In this document: one piece after another, positions 26,804 through 37,551 of the stretch
How the letters are laid out: each line of letters starts with the position of its first letter
Position numbering within the stretch: position 1 is the first letter of the stretch
NCBI GenBank assembly: GCA_037074765.1
Contig: JBAMDO010000085.1
Span: forward strand, 152,737 to 216,736
Source of the DNA: Mansonella perstans
Lineage: Eukaryota; Nematoda; Chromadorea; Rhabditida; Onchocercidae
Direction of reading: 5' to 3'
Length of the DNA: 64,000 nt
The notes under the pieces: generated by a model
Told to the model about the DNA's origin: nothing
Databases searched by the model: none
The model's input: only the letters and a program-made list of their open reading frames with translations
Made by a program: the position numbers and the translations under genes

Positions 26804-28515
26804 TTATTGCAATTCAACTGAAATGACACAGATGTATGTCTGCGGACAGATCTAATGTCCCCTGGAAGAGTATCGTTAACCTGTCTTTTAGGAGATAATA
26901 TTTTCACAGGTCGGCTGTTTTTAATAAAATTATTGGAGATATCAAAAGTAAACCGTAATTAGTTTTGGTAAAACGCCGATTCCCAAGTTACCAAGCATAT
27001 TATATTGAAATTGATCCGTGTCTGCAAAACTGAAGCATGATCTAGTTATGTCGAAACTTTCAATTCTTGTGGTGAGTTTCTGAAAGTTTGAGCGCTTCAA
27101 TAAAATGATCAAATCAGGACATTATTTAGATTCACTGATGACGCCACAAAATCAAGAGAACTCCTTACGCCTGATGTATAATCTATAAATATCCCAAGGT
27201 TTGACCCATCATGTACGTCGTGTTCGTACTTTAAATGAAACTGTAATGTTGTGTTTTTAGCTGCATAATAATGAATGAAAACTGCATGATATATCAACGG
27301 AATTTCTATTTCCCAATCATTTTCGAGTCTCTGAAAAATTTTTCGAAAATTAATATATAATAATCAATCGTGTGAAAAATTTTAGCACAGGGAATGCTTT
27401 GTGCTTAGTAAATAATACACTGCTTTCAGCTGGTATTGTCGCAGAAGCTTCAAATCCTTCCACGCCAATTGCAGAGTATTTGAGAGTGGTAATATCGGTA
27501 ATTTTATCAACACAGTCCGTAAGTGTTGCAACAAGAAATTCATTATCGAATAGCTGAAAAGTAACATACTGAATAAAAAGATGATAACTAAATTTAAAAA
27601 GGAATTGAATGGCTAATTGATATTTCAGATAACACATACCATTATGCCAATCTTCGAGAATATTATTACAAAATAATATGCTCTTTCGTAAGAATTATCC
27701 GAAAATGTAGCAGTTACTTTTCTGTCAGGTTTCAGGCATTGCAATACATACTGCAAATTAACAAACATTTCGGTTGAATTTCAGGATAAACTCACAATAT
27801 ATGGTCTTAACATAAAATATAATACACCTCTCAATAAACTTTAAATTATTATCGTAAAATATAAAATCTTACTTCAGCTTCGCCAGGAATAATTGTAAAA
27901 CGAAATATTTCTGTTTCTTCATCCTTAGCCAAAAAATTGAATGTAATTCTGAAAAAACAAAAAGGAAACAGGCGTCTAAAAACGATATTGTATTTCATTT
28001 CTAATTCACAATTAAGAAAGCAGCCTTGCTGAAATATTATATTTCATCTTCAAATACTTACACGCAAAGATTATGATTCCAGAAATGGTAAAAATAAGAG
28101 CTATGCTTCATGCGTATCTCTATGGCTTCGTTATAATTCAACGGATTGAACGTTGCGTTCTGAAAAGAACTGACAGCAAAAACAGTTATTAAGAAGCAAT
28201 AAAGTGGAGCTCATGCATTGCGAACGGTATTATACCGTACAGAAGAAATATCAGTAACGTTTCAATAAAGTATACGTCTAATTTTTTCATTCATCATTCA
28301 TTAATAAATTTCTCTGAATAGTTTTTGCTTATATCTACAAATGACACTTTAAATGTCTGTTCCAACTTTGAATTCTGCTTTAATGTTATACCTGATCTGT
28401 TCGAGTGTAAAAGATTAGTGACTGTAGAGATCTATCGAATTGAGGTTCCGAAGATCCTAATGCCATTACTTTTTCTGATATTAATACACAAAAGCAGCAA
28501 ATGGCTATTACAATC
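26804..28515 (-). CDS. Fast-evolving, probably secreted protein; start exon unresolved
   Basis: Minus-strand exons 28515-28392, 28159-28062, 27948-27873, 27750-27640, 27553-27419, 27330-27169 and 27079-26992 join without phase conflict through clean TTTTCAG acceptors and mostly GTAAG/GTATG donors; a short last exon 26817-26804 would add a few residues and a TAA. About 268 residues are covered. The first exon begins mid-codon with a hydrophobic leader, IVIAICCFCVLIS, followed by a possible cleavage region, so an upstream exon must supply the start; none fits cleanly (ATG within the exon would lose the leader). Later exons contain short beta-strand-like segments (FRFTIIPGEAE, LQFHLKYEHDVHDG) and isolated cysteines. 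I do not recognise the family; the pattern suggests an extracellular beta-rich protein. It is enclosed by the two inverted repeat copies. Confidence 0.65.
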
Positions 28516-31158
28516 CTGAAAAGTCATTTCTTAGCCGCTAATAAAAGAAATTTAGAAATTATATTTGTAAAAAAGAAATGTCAAAATGCCAAAATCGAGT
28601 TACCGCAATGTACTGACAAGGAGAAAAATCTTGACTTTTTCGAATAAACAGCCAAGAATTCACAGAGTGAAAAAACGATAATTCCACTTCTTTCCCTCTT
28701 CAATTGCTTCAAGTTTCGGAATATTCAAGTAAGAAACATTGGTGGATAGCAATAAAGGAAAGCAATATATTACAAACAAGGATTCATGCAAACAGTTATT
28801 TTATTTGTATTTTTAAATTAAACGACATAATCAGAGGTAGGTAAATGAACAACAAACAAAACCGATTATTGAACGGTTTCAGGACCGAGAGTGTGATCAT
28901 TGAGTTTATTTCCTATTATTTTTACATATGCTAAAAAAACGAAAGAGTAGCAGTACCCAGATGATTTATGAGCCGATAGAAATATTGACACAGATATATC
29001 ATGGAGCCACTCTTAAAATCGTTTTCAAATTAAACTTTAAATTTTAAATTTGAATTTTTCAAACTAACTTTTTCAAATTGAATTTTTTTGTTATATCCAG
29101 AAAATTTAGAGGGGAAAATGGTAATACGGTTTTTTTTTTCGCCTCAAAATCAGTTACGTTCCAAAGAAAGTTTACAAATTCAGTACAGGTGATGATCCAT
29201 CCTGGCATTTTCTGACCCAATTCCTTGCTTCATTGTTTTATTGTTCACCATAATTTTCCATTCACTTTTCTTCTCTCCATTTAATTAAGTAACTTGCCAG
29301 CTTCACATTCACAAGTAACTTCTCATTTTCCACTCGATGAAGTAACCATGCCTTCCAAGCGATATTTACAAAAATTAGCTATTTCATATTCGGTTAACCA
29401 ATGCACCGATATCTTCGACAATAAAACTTTGATTTAAATAGAAAATCTTTATGTAAATTTTGACGCAAATTAGTATCTTTTTGTTCGTTAAGCAAATGAT
29501 GCGTATTACGTCAATGTCGTAATCATATCTGCATGAAATTTACTTGTCTAAGACAGTGTTTCTTCTAATCTAATTAGATTAGAAGCATAACAAACGACAA
29601 AAAATCGTTTTGTTAACCATAGAGCTCAAAAATTTTGCCGATACCTTTTTAAGGTGTTTAATTTTAATGATTTCAAGTACTGCATTTATATCATAGTTAT
29701 GAAGTTATTGGTTTTTGTGGGAAACGCGTCTCGATAATTGCGACAGTATCGATCGGTGACCTTTAGATGATCCATTTCATCGGGATAACTTTAGAAGATG
29801 TTTTACGCACATAAATAAATTATTTTAAATAATTCGAAATGGACATATAAATTACAAGGAAATAATTAATCCAGGTTTTCTTCTCAACTGGTTCAGCATT
29901 TCGTGTCTTAATGACTTAATCATCATACAATGAATTTCACAACAATTGATCGTTTAGTAAGTTTTCAAGTTATCGGTAATAATTTATTTACTACAATTAA
30001 CTATAGGAATGTAAGAATTGATTGCAAAATGTTGCATAATTTGTTGTAACCAGCAATCATGACCATAATCTTTAAAATTTGCTGCAACTGCAATCAACTA
30101 ATTAATCATTGCAACAAATCCTTGCAGGTTTTGCAACTCTGCTCATTTCCGTATAACAGTTAACGTGAAACTGCAATAAGGTATTGCTCATCAATATAAT
30201 TGCGAGTTTATTGGTAATTAATTAAAATTTTTTCCCGCAATAATTATTGCAAACAAATTGAATTAATATTTGTTTTCAACAAATCACCTAGAATATTTGT
30301 TTTTGATCCATTAAAAGAAAACTTTTAGGCAATATCATTACTAGAGTATATTGAGCTTGATATTAAATTGATTGAAATTTCAGGATGCATTAATATTAAG
30401 CGCAACTAATTATGCAACAAGTTTTCTGTCCAGTTTGTCATCTTTTCGATAAATTCTTTTATATATTTCATTATATGATCCAGTTTTAACTCTGTGAATT
30501 TGAATTTTGCTGTTCCACTAATCTTTACATTTTCATGAACTGACATAACAATAAATATTTCACGTATCAATAAACTGATAGCAAGAAGTAGGAATTAATT
30601 TAGTAATCTGGAAGTTTCACGCTGATATGACGTGTCACACTCGCAATAAGCATCATTTGCTCAATGAACAAATGCGTTAATTTTTGACCGGAATTGCTAA
30701 TTTAAATGAAAGTTCTGTTTTGAAAGTTATTACGGTAATTTGAAGTGGTTAGTTCTTTTGGAAAATTGTGCAATCATAATCAAATACTGCCCAAATCCGA
30801 ACAGCACAGATCTAGTGCTATAAGCAGAAAGGAAAAGAGCACCATATTGCAAAATAGCCATAGGCAATAGTGAAAAGTAAAAATTTGATTATGATAGTGA
30901 ATCTTAAACTAACGATTTACAGACGTTTTAAGCTCAAAGAATTGAGAAAGTTTTAAGCTCAGAAATAAAAATATACACATTTTGAAAAATGCAAATAATA
31001 TAAAATGGAATTGTATCGATCTGAAACTGTAATTTTGATGGTTTTGAAGATAATTAAGAAAAACATTACATCTTCTGAAGTGTTCCAGTCATTGTTTGAG
31101 AGATGGATAGCTCTGTCGTGAAAAGTTTTGTTAGCTGTCAGAAAGAATGTTTCTGAAC
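28516..31158. other. Mostly unassigned; one possible coding block near 28.6-28.73 kb
   Basis: On the minus strand about 28715-28612 two frames are open (one reads SVNSWLFIRKSQDFSP) and end at a GCG/GTAACT donor, so part of the upstream exon of the secreted-protein gene may be here, but phase does not match. The rest holds no gene I can support, apart from a perfect palindrome at 29562-29585 and a TTGCAAC-rich stretch around 30010-30140. Confidence 0.35.
29562..29585. repeat. Perfect 24-bp palindrome
   Basis: Two 10-base arms, CTTCTAATCT and AGATTAGAAG, around AATT form an exact inverted repeat without mismatch. No coding context; function unknown. Confidence 0.9.
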
Positions 31159-31278
31159 CTGGAATGCACAGCTACTTGTATTTTTTATTACTTCCCAGAC
31201 ACCATTTGCAACAAAAAGACATGAAATAATACCAATTATTATAAGAGAACGACGTGCGAAACATGAAAGTATTAACAT
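31159..31278 (-). CDS. Hydrophobic leader exon candidate
   Basis: An ATG at 31278 opens a 40-codon block with a long hydrophobic stretch (SLIIIGIISCLFVANGVW) followed by NTSS and CAFQ, ending at a CAG/GTTCAG donor in phase 0. It resembles a signal peptide or membrane-anchor exon. The frame is also open and hydrophobic upstream to about 31428. No phase-compatible downstream exon was found, so the gene is incomplete or decayed. It lies just inside copy 2 of the inverted repeat. Confidence 0.3.
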
Positions 31279-31496
31279 AAAGAGTCGAAATTCAGGATTC
31301 AGGAGAAGTAAAAAGGAACGAGATAATAACAAAAATGGAATTATTAGACGTTCAATCAAGACGAAAAATTGCGTTGATAATAAAAGGTGGTATTGTTGTG
31401 AAACTGACAATAACAATGAATTAAGCACAGTTAGAGCGCTTTATATAGAGTGACTTGTTTATAAGGAACGGACAACTCGAAAGATAATGTTTTTGT

Positions 31497-31785
31497 ATTA
31501 CAGTATTATTATTAGTGATATCTGTTGCAGAAAACAGGTATTAATCGTAGTCGTATCTGTTAACAGACAACAGATATTAATCGTATCCATTTACAAAAAT
31601 GAGCTTAAACAGATGACCTCTCGATAATAAAATTATAAATCATGTTGTAACAGCTTTCCTTAAATTACACGATTGACAATGTTGATACTAAATACTCTAA
31701 AACTTTCAAAACAAAATAATGAATCTTTATGTTATTATTTCGGTTTTTCCGACAAGTTCTAGTATTAATTACCCCAGAATTTTCC
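31497..31785 (-). repeat. Inverted dispersed repeat, copy 2
   Basis: Reverse complement of the element at 25162-25432; see that entry for shared words. This copy has a few extra bases in the CTGTTAACAGATACG-type segment, where the motif is partly duplicated. Together the copies form an inverted pair with about 6 kb between them. Confidence 0.9.
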
Positions 31786-32335
31786 TTTAATCTCTAAAAA
31801 AGTGATTATTTTCATCTTAATGAATGCAAGTTCTTGCCTCTAAGAAACAAGAAACAAATTTATCAATTCCTTTTCTAACTTCTTTTTATAACGACAATTA
31901 CTTTCATCAAAGTGAGTGCAAACTGCTGCCTTCAACAAATGTTCGTCATTTCACACTCTTTGAATTTTATTTATTTGGTATTTAAGCTAAGTAAAATTGC
32001 CCGCCTAATAATTGTCGCGAAAGTCGCGAAATTTAAAATAAGATCATAAGGAATATCTTCCATGATTTCACCTTTTGAATTTTTTCACATACTATAATTG
32101 TATAATTACATCTGTTAGAATTATTCTTAAACTTTTATGTCATTATCTATAATTTATTTTACTATAATTACCTTTCATCGCCAGATCCCGTGTCTTCCCT
32201 TCACTATTTCTTATCTTATCACATCATGATTTGTCATATTAAGCCATTAATCGGCTTATATGAAAGGATTTCTGGCCATCAAATGACTAGATCCGCCTCT
32301 TCTTCTCGACTATATAAACTGTTACTCAAATTCCA

Positions 32336-32453
32336 ATCTTCATTCCAAGTTGCATTCCAATCTTGATTCCAAGATTCATTCCAAGCAAAACATTCCAAGT
32401 TGCATTCCAATCTTGATTCCAAGATTTATTCCAAGCAAACATTCCAAGCTTCG
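32336..32453. repeat. Tandem repeat of about 55 bp, two and a bit copies
   Basis: The run CATTCCAATCTTGATTCC, AAGATT-ATTCCAAGCAAA, ACATTCCAAGTTG occurs twice in a row (about 32350-32404 and 32405-32450), and the word ATTCCAAG is itself repeated within each unit. An open frame crosses it on the plus strand but shows no family signature. Confidence 0.85.
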
Positions 32454-33517
32454 CTCATTCTATTCAGTTAACTCTTACTGCTATATTCTGTCACTTATCA
32501 TTCAACTCACTCATCGCTCTAATAAAAGGGTTCAGTTACCCAACTTCGAGGTGTTCCTACATTCAATTGAACACACTCCATTCACAAAAGGTTGCGCGAC
32601 AAAATTTTTTCCCGACAATAATTGCTCCTGTTTAATATTTTTGGAAGCTTAGCAGTAATTAAATATAAAACGATGAAATTAAACGACAACGAATTTTATA
32701 TCCCTTATCAATGATTTAATTTTTCAGAACCTTATTCTATAGAAAAAAAAAACCATAGAAAAACTGAATTATTCTGTAAAGAAAAAAAATATATACATTT
32801 CTGTAACATTTCTCATTGTATGCTTGAAAGCCCAAACAACAAAAATATTTCCCAATCCTTGCATGCAGTTCTTGCGTAAGTCATCATACTCGTCCCCCGT
32901 CTTTTGATGGTATCAATAACTAAAATATAGAAGAAATATGCTGGTTGACATAGCTAAATATTCTTTTATCTAAATAATTTGCTAAAATTTCCTATATTCT
33001 AATTTAGAAACCCACAAGAAGATGTAAAATTCGATAGATTTGTGTACACCAGTACTTGAATTCTTTTAAAAGGTTTGAAATATTGTATATGACATAAAAT
33101 ATAATGTAAAATACGAAAACTAAGTACTGCACCGTTATTTTGAAAACAACCATATAGATGAGAATTATTATATCAAACATTTTTAAATGGGAAACTTACT
33201 ACAGAAGCTTGACACAGCTTCTTCTTCACAACGTACCACCTTCTCGTAATTTAAATATACACACTGTAGAACATACGCAGCCATTTGCGCCGCTTCTGCC
33301 TTTTCTTTTGCTTTGCCTGAAGAAATTTTTTTTTCATTTTCTTCATCAATCTACATAAAGAACAAGAAATTAAAAAAAAAATATGAAGGCAAGGTGACTG
33401 CATCACCAATTTTCACATACTCGAAAAAATTCTCGTCCTAAATCCCTTTTTTGTTTTGGAGAGTTATCAATAAATAATAATCAAACCAGTAGTAAACTTT
33501 TTATTGATGAATTATTT

Positions 33518-34606
33518 CATGTGCAGGTTTACTTCATCCAGTAGAAATGATGACTTGATTTTCTCGACATCGCTGATCAAAAGGTGACGGCACAATTTAG
33601 GGTTGTTACAATCATGTCTAAAAATAAGGACAAAAATTTCACTGCAGGTCTTTCCAAAGAATTACTTTACATACAAAACGCTTTCAAGATGAAGCAATTA
33701 ACCTAGGTTGTATTTTCTCACACATGGATTCAGCGTGCAACTATGCAGTAACTCTCGTAACTGATGTCAGAAAGGCAAAAAGAATTTATTGAGAGGAAGC
33801 ACAATGATACAGCAGCCATTTTCATAAATCAGCAAAAAAAACTTACAACGGTTATAGAAAAATGCCGTTATAGAAACGACAATTCATAGCCCTCATATTA
33901 TTTGGTACCGTAATGCAAATTATGCAAGGGTCATATGAAGAAATTGTGCATGGTTTTTCCTAAACGATACTTTACAGTTCTCACAATAAGGCAAAAAACT
34001 GTTTTTCAATTACAAAAATCTTTACGTTAAATCATCGACAAAAATCTGAATTCTGTGTTATTTCATTACAATAATTCCTTTCTTAAAAATGTTATAATTG
34101 AGAATGGTATATTATCTTTCTGCTTCAGCATTGTTTTTAGCTCAGTTAGGATCTCATCACAAAATTATTTGCTATAAATATGCAAATATATGAAATATTC
34201 CCCATTACCTGTAAACGCCAGTTCACTAGGTCACATGATGCTTCCACCATTTCTCGAAAATGTTTGTATTTTTTGGGCTCATTATAGTGAACAGATGATA
34301 CAATTTCGTCCTTTAAATAATTATCTGAAATGCAACAATAATAATACATACTGAGAATTGCGCACAAAAATTCCGAACGTCTAAAAGCATATTTCCGGAG
34401 AATGGGGGAAAGAGGAACTATGGAAATAGAAAAAGAATATGTACGCAGAAAATAAAAATAAAAAAATAAATTGTCTTCAATACTAGTTAAATATTCACTT
34501 GAAATTTTCTTCATAGGAATTTTTCCCCTCAAATTCGGACCATCACGACGCGATCGTAAACAAACTTATCAACAATAATAACAATGAAATTTATTAGCAA
34601 TAACAT
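33518..34606 (-). CDS. Cluster of coding-like exons, Cys-bearing, incomplete model
   Basis: Minus-strand blocks bounded by good splice sites: a leader-like start at 34606 (MLLLINFIVIIVDKF), an exon at about 34326-34211 (NYLKDEIVSSVHYNEP, then FREMVEASCDLVNWRLQ, donor GTAATG), one at about 33958-33908 (EKPCTISSYDPCIICIT), one at about 33766-33701 (LRELLHSCTLNPCVRKY) and a terminal block at about 33628-33518 (HDCNNPKLCRHLL, then SDVEKIKSSFL, TAA). Exons two to four join in phase 0. The leader does not join the next exon in phase, and the last junction puts the better-looking frame out by one. Recurrent C..NPC / C-N-P motifs suggest a small Cys-rich secreted domain. Either the splice model is wrong or the gene is broken. 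Confidence 0.4.
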
Positions 34607-34808
34607 CTTAAAAAATTGAATTACACGTCTATATATCTCTCATCTGTTCTCATCAATAACCATACATATCTTTCATCGTTCGACTTCTTCATCTATCTTC
34701 CCCATAAAGAATTTGTTGCTAAACAATTTTGGAAGACAACAACTAAAACAGCCTAATCAAAAGTTCCTTAAACTAACTGGCATTTTGCGAATCTAGACCA
34801 AAAAAATC

Positions 34809-36383
34809 TAACTAGATGGCATGATAACACGTTCTCCAATAACTTCCCCATATGTATCGCCTTCATTGCTCATCGCTTGGATTACATCACTATTTTCGCA
34901 TCTTATTTGAGCATTGGATGAATTGGCTCCAACACGATCTACTATAGTTTTTCGTCGCTTGTGTAACAATGTCGCATCTGATTGCATATCTAAAAATCAG
35001 TGAATTGCAAGGGTTTAAGCTATCCAATGCCAACAAATGGTGGAACGAGCGATACAGGGTAGATGGTGCACAACTTTGAAGGATACACAATCTCAAAAGT
35101 TTTGAAAAAGAATCAACAAAAGAGTATGTCCACTGATTCGGTTAATGTCAGTAAGGATAAATACATGAAAACTGGATAGTAGGATTATGAAACGAAGTGA
35201 TATTATTTGAAACTTCCAGCCAGTGACGAACATAAAGTGAAAATATGCCAGCTACGTAGAAAAGCAGCACAAGCATCATATAAAAAATTTTTATAATAAA
35301 AGCAAAATAGTTCTGTCTTAATCAAATTACCACTCGATCCTCCTAGCGATGCATTACTTTTCTCACTGTTCCTGGAAAATAATAGAAATAAACCAAAAAG
35401 AGATCTTCGAAACTATTAATGGAATCTTTGGGCACGTTCATCAATTCAATTTCACATTTTGCATCGAAAAACTTTCACAATTGAATTCCATATCAGTTTC
35501 AGAAAATCTCGACAAACTAAGTTTATGGCATTTCCAGATTTTTAGAAAGAAGACCTTTATGCAGGAATACAGAAAGAATTTAAGAAAACATACGTTGTAA
35601 AATGTTTAGAATGATGCTTATCAACAGCAACCACTGCTTGAGTCTGTGATCAATCAATAATTCAACTTTGGGAAATCACAGTGATCAAAATATATGAATA
35701 CAGCAGTCCCAATACTCCCATTTTCGGAATAATGTCACATATAGTTTAATACAAATTTAGATTTGAAGCTACTCTCATCTATTCATCACTGTAGTGGCAG
35801 AAATATCATATAGATAGCGGAGTAAGGTCGGAAAGTACTGCGAACTGTGATAAGTAACTATGAATAGAGAATATAACAAAATAACACAATAAGAAATATG
35901 TAGCAGCAGATATTCCTCGATATTTACTTCTAGTTGAATGTTTTTAAAGTTGCTAAGTAGAGTAATATACGGTCCTACCTTCCAATCAACATTTGTGTAA
36001 AGAATTGCGAGGTGATAATCGGGCATAAACAGTGAACTGTTTAGATGGACTACTTACGTGAATGATGGGTTCAGAATAGATTTCAAGGAACAAGATGATA
36101 CTATAAAGCAGATCATTTACATGTTTTTGGAATACCTGAAACTGAAGTGTGGATAGGTGGATGGTGATAGTTTCTTCAATGTCACTGAGTACCGCAGGAT
36201 AACTAACTTTGATATTGTAGATTTCTGGTACTATGGTTAAAACTGCTTGTTTTATTCTTTTCTGGAAAACTGACATATTTTAGAAACCGATGAATCATTA
36301 TTATGGATCAAATTTGGCCATCTGTCGGAAGTTTTTGGGAGACCTATGATGCTAACCGTCAAAATCCAGGCTATAACTAACAT
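34809..36383 (-). CDS. Fast-evolving gene with leader peptide, middle unresolved
   Basis: First exon 36383-36344, directly after a TTTTAG acceptor, starts MLVIAWILTVSII and joins in phase to exon 36269-36136 (VFQKRIKQAVLTIVPEI, then SDIEETITIHLSTLQ). The last exon, 34989-34809, reads DATLLHKRRKTIVDRVG and ends GDTYGEVIGERVIMPSS with TAG. Between them lie open blocks at about 36050-35780 (MPDYHLAILYTNVDWK, a hydrophobic LLHISYCVILLYSLFIV, and FPTLLRYLYD) and at about 35500-35230 (MEFNCESFSM; a short NSEKSNASLGGSS exon at 35373-35331; a hydrophobic segment near 35250), but their joins are not settled. Signal peptide, possible membrane span and polar tail suggest a surface protein. Family not recognised. 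Confidence 0.45.
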
Positions 36384-37541
36384 TCTAAAAGTCCCAATAA
36401 TCTGATACTAAAATAATAGTTTGAAGCACACTTGTATTGATTTAATGACGGATTTATTTGTTATGTCGGTAATAATAAAAGACATCCAAGTCTTCTAGCT
36501 TTCGAAATTGTTGGGAAAGTCCTTTTCAAATCATCATGAACAAAGTAAACAGTCACTCGACCAATATCATTTTCTAATTTAAAATCAGTGCATAATGAAA
36601 AAGAAAGATTTAGGAAAGTGAGAAATTCGTAATTTATGAAAAAAAAAAAAAAAAACCAACGTTGATTTGAGAGAGCTGTTCATCGTGTAAGGATTTTGTC
36701 CGATATCATGTCCGAAATTCTCTGTAAGAAAAGATTTTACGTGAAATACGATTTCACCTCCGTTTAGTTTCTTATACAAATGGTTTCATTTAGGATATTT
36801 TACTTATTTTTTATGCAAAATTTTATTCAAGATTTTGTCCCGGGTTTTGCTTGGAATTTTGTCCGTCATTTCATCCCACATTTTATCCGGAACTTTATTG
36901 AAGAATTCATCAGAGATTTCTTTTGAGATTTTCGGACAAACTAACGAGCACCTTCTTTATTTCATGCCTCAATATCTTATTCAGGTATCCCTCTCACACG
37001 TAGTCGAACACGCAGCATAACGAACTGCAAGTCGGTAAATTCAAACCTTTCTCAGTGAATTCAAAGCACTCTAAATGACGCACTAATAAGTTTTCTATAT
37101 TTATACATTTCTTCGCTTCTTCTCATCTTACCGTTATCATACTGTTGTCATTTTATGAGAGCAACTAAAAATGCGTTGCATTTCGCAATAATAAGTATCC
37201 AACAATGCATTTACATTGCCTTCATAGTATTTACGTCAATCCGAGAGTATGTCAAAACAAATTACCTCAATTCACGGTTCAAGCGTAACATCCAAAGAAT
37301 GAACACGTATGCAATCACGCAGTTAACTTAGTAAGAAAATGAAAAAGAAAAAAAAAAACTGACGAAGAGAAATCAGAACATTTCATATATCCTCATCCAT
37401 TGTACTCTTTTTTTCCCGCTTGTTAGAATTTCAAATGGATTATGCATGTATTCTTATCAAATATCACGTACGTAATTCTTTTGTTTTCTGATTATCGGAA
37501 CATTCATTTCCGTTTTTCCTTTTTTGTTTCTGTTCCTTCAG
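36384..37541. other. Intergenic; degenerate TTTTGTCC-type words
   Basis: Between the minus-strand gene and the plus-strand kinase. GATTTTGTCC-like words recur at 36690-36920 with no fixed period, and there is an A run at 36639-36655. No gene seen. The 3' end (…CCTTCAG at 37541) is a splice acceptor 10 bases before the kinase ATG, consistent with spliced-leader addition. Confidence 0.45.
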
Positions 37542-37551
37542 GATTTTTGTT

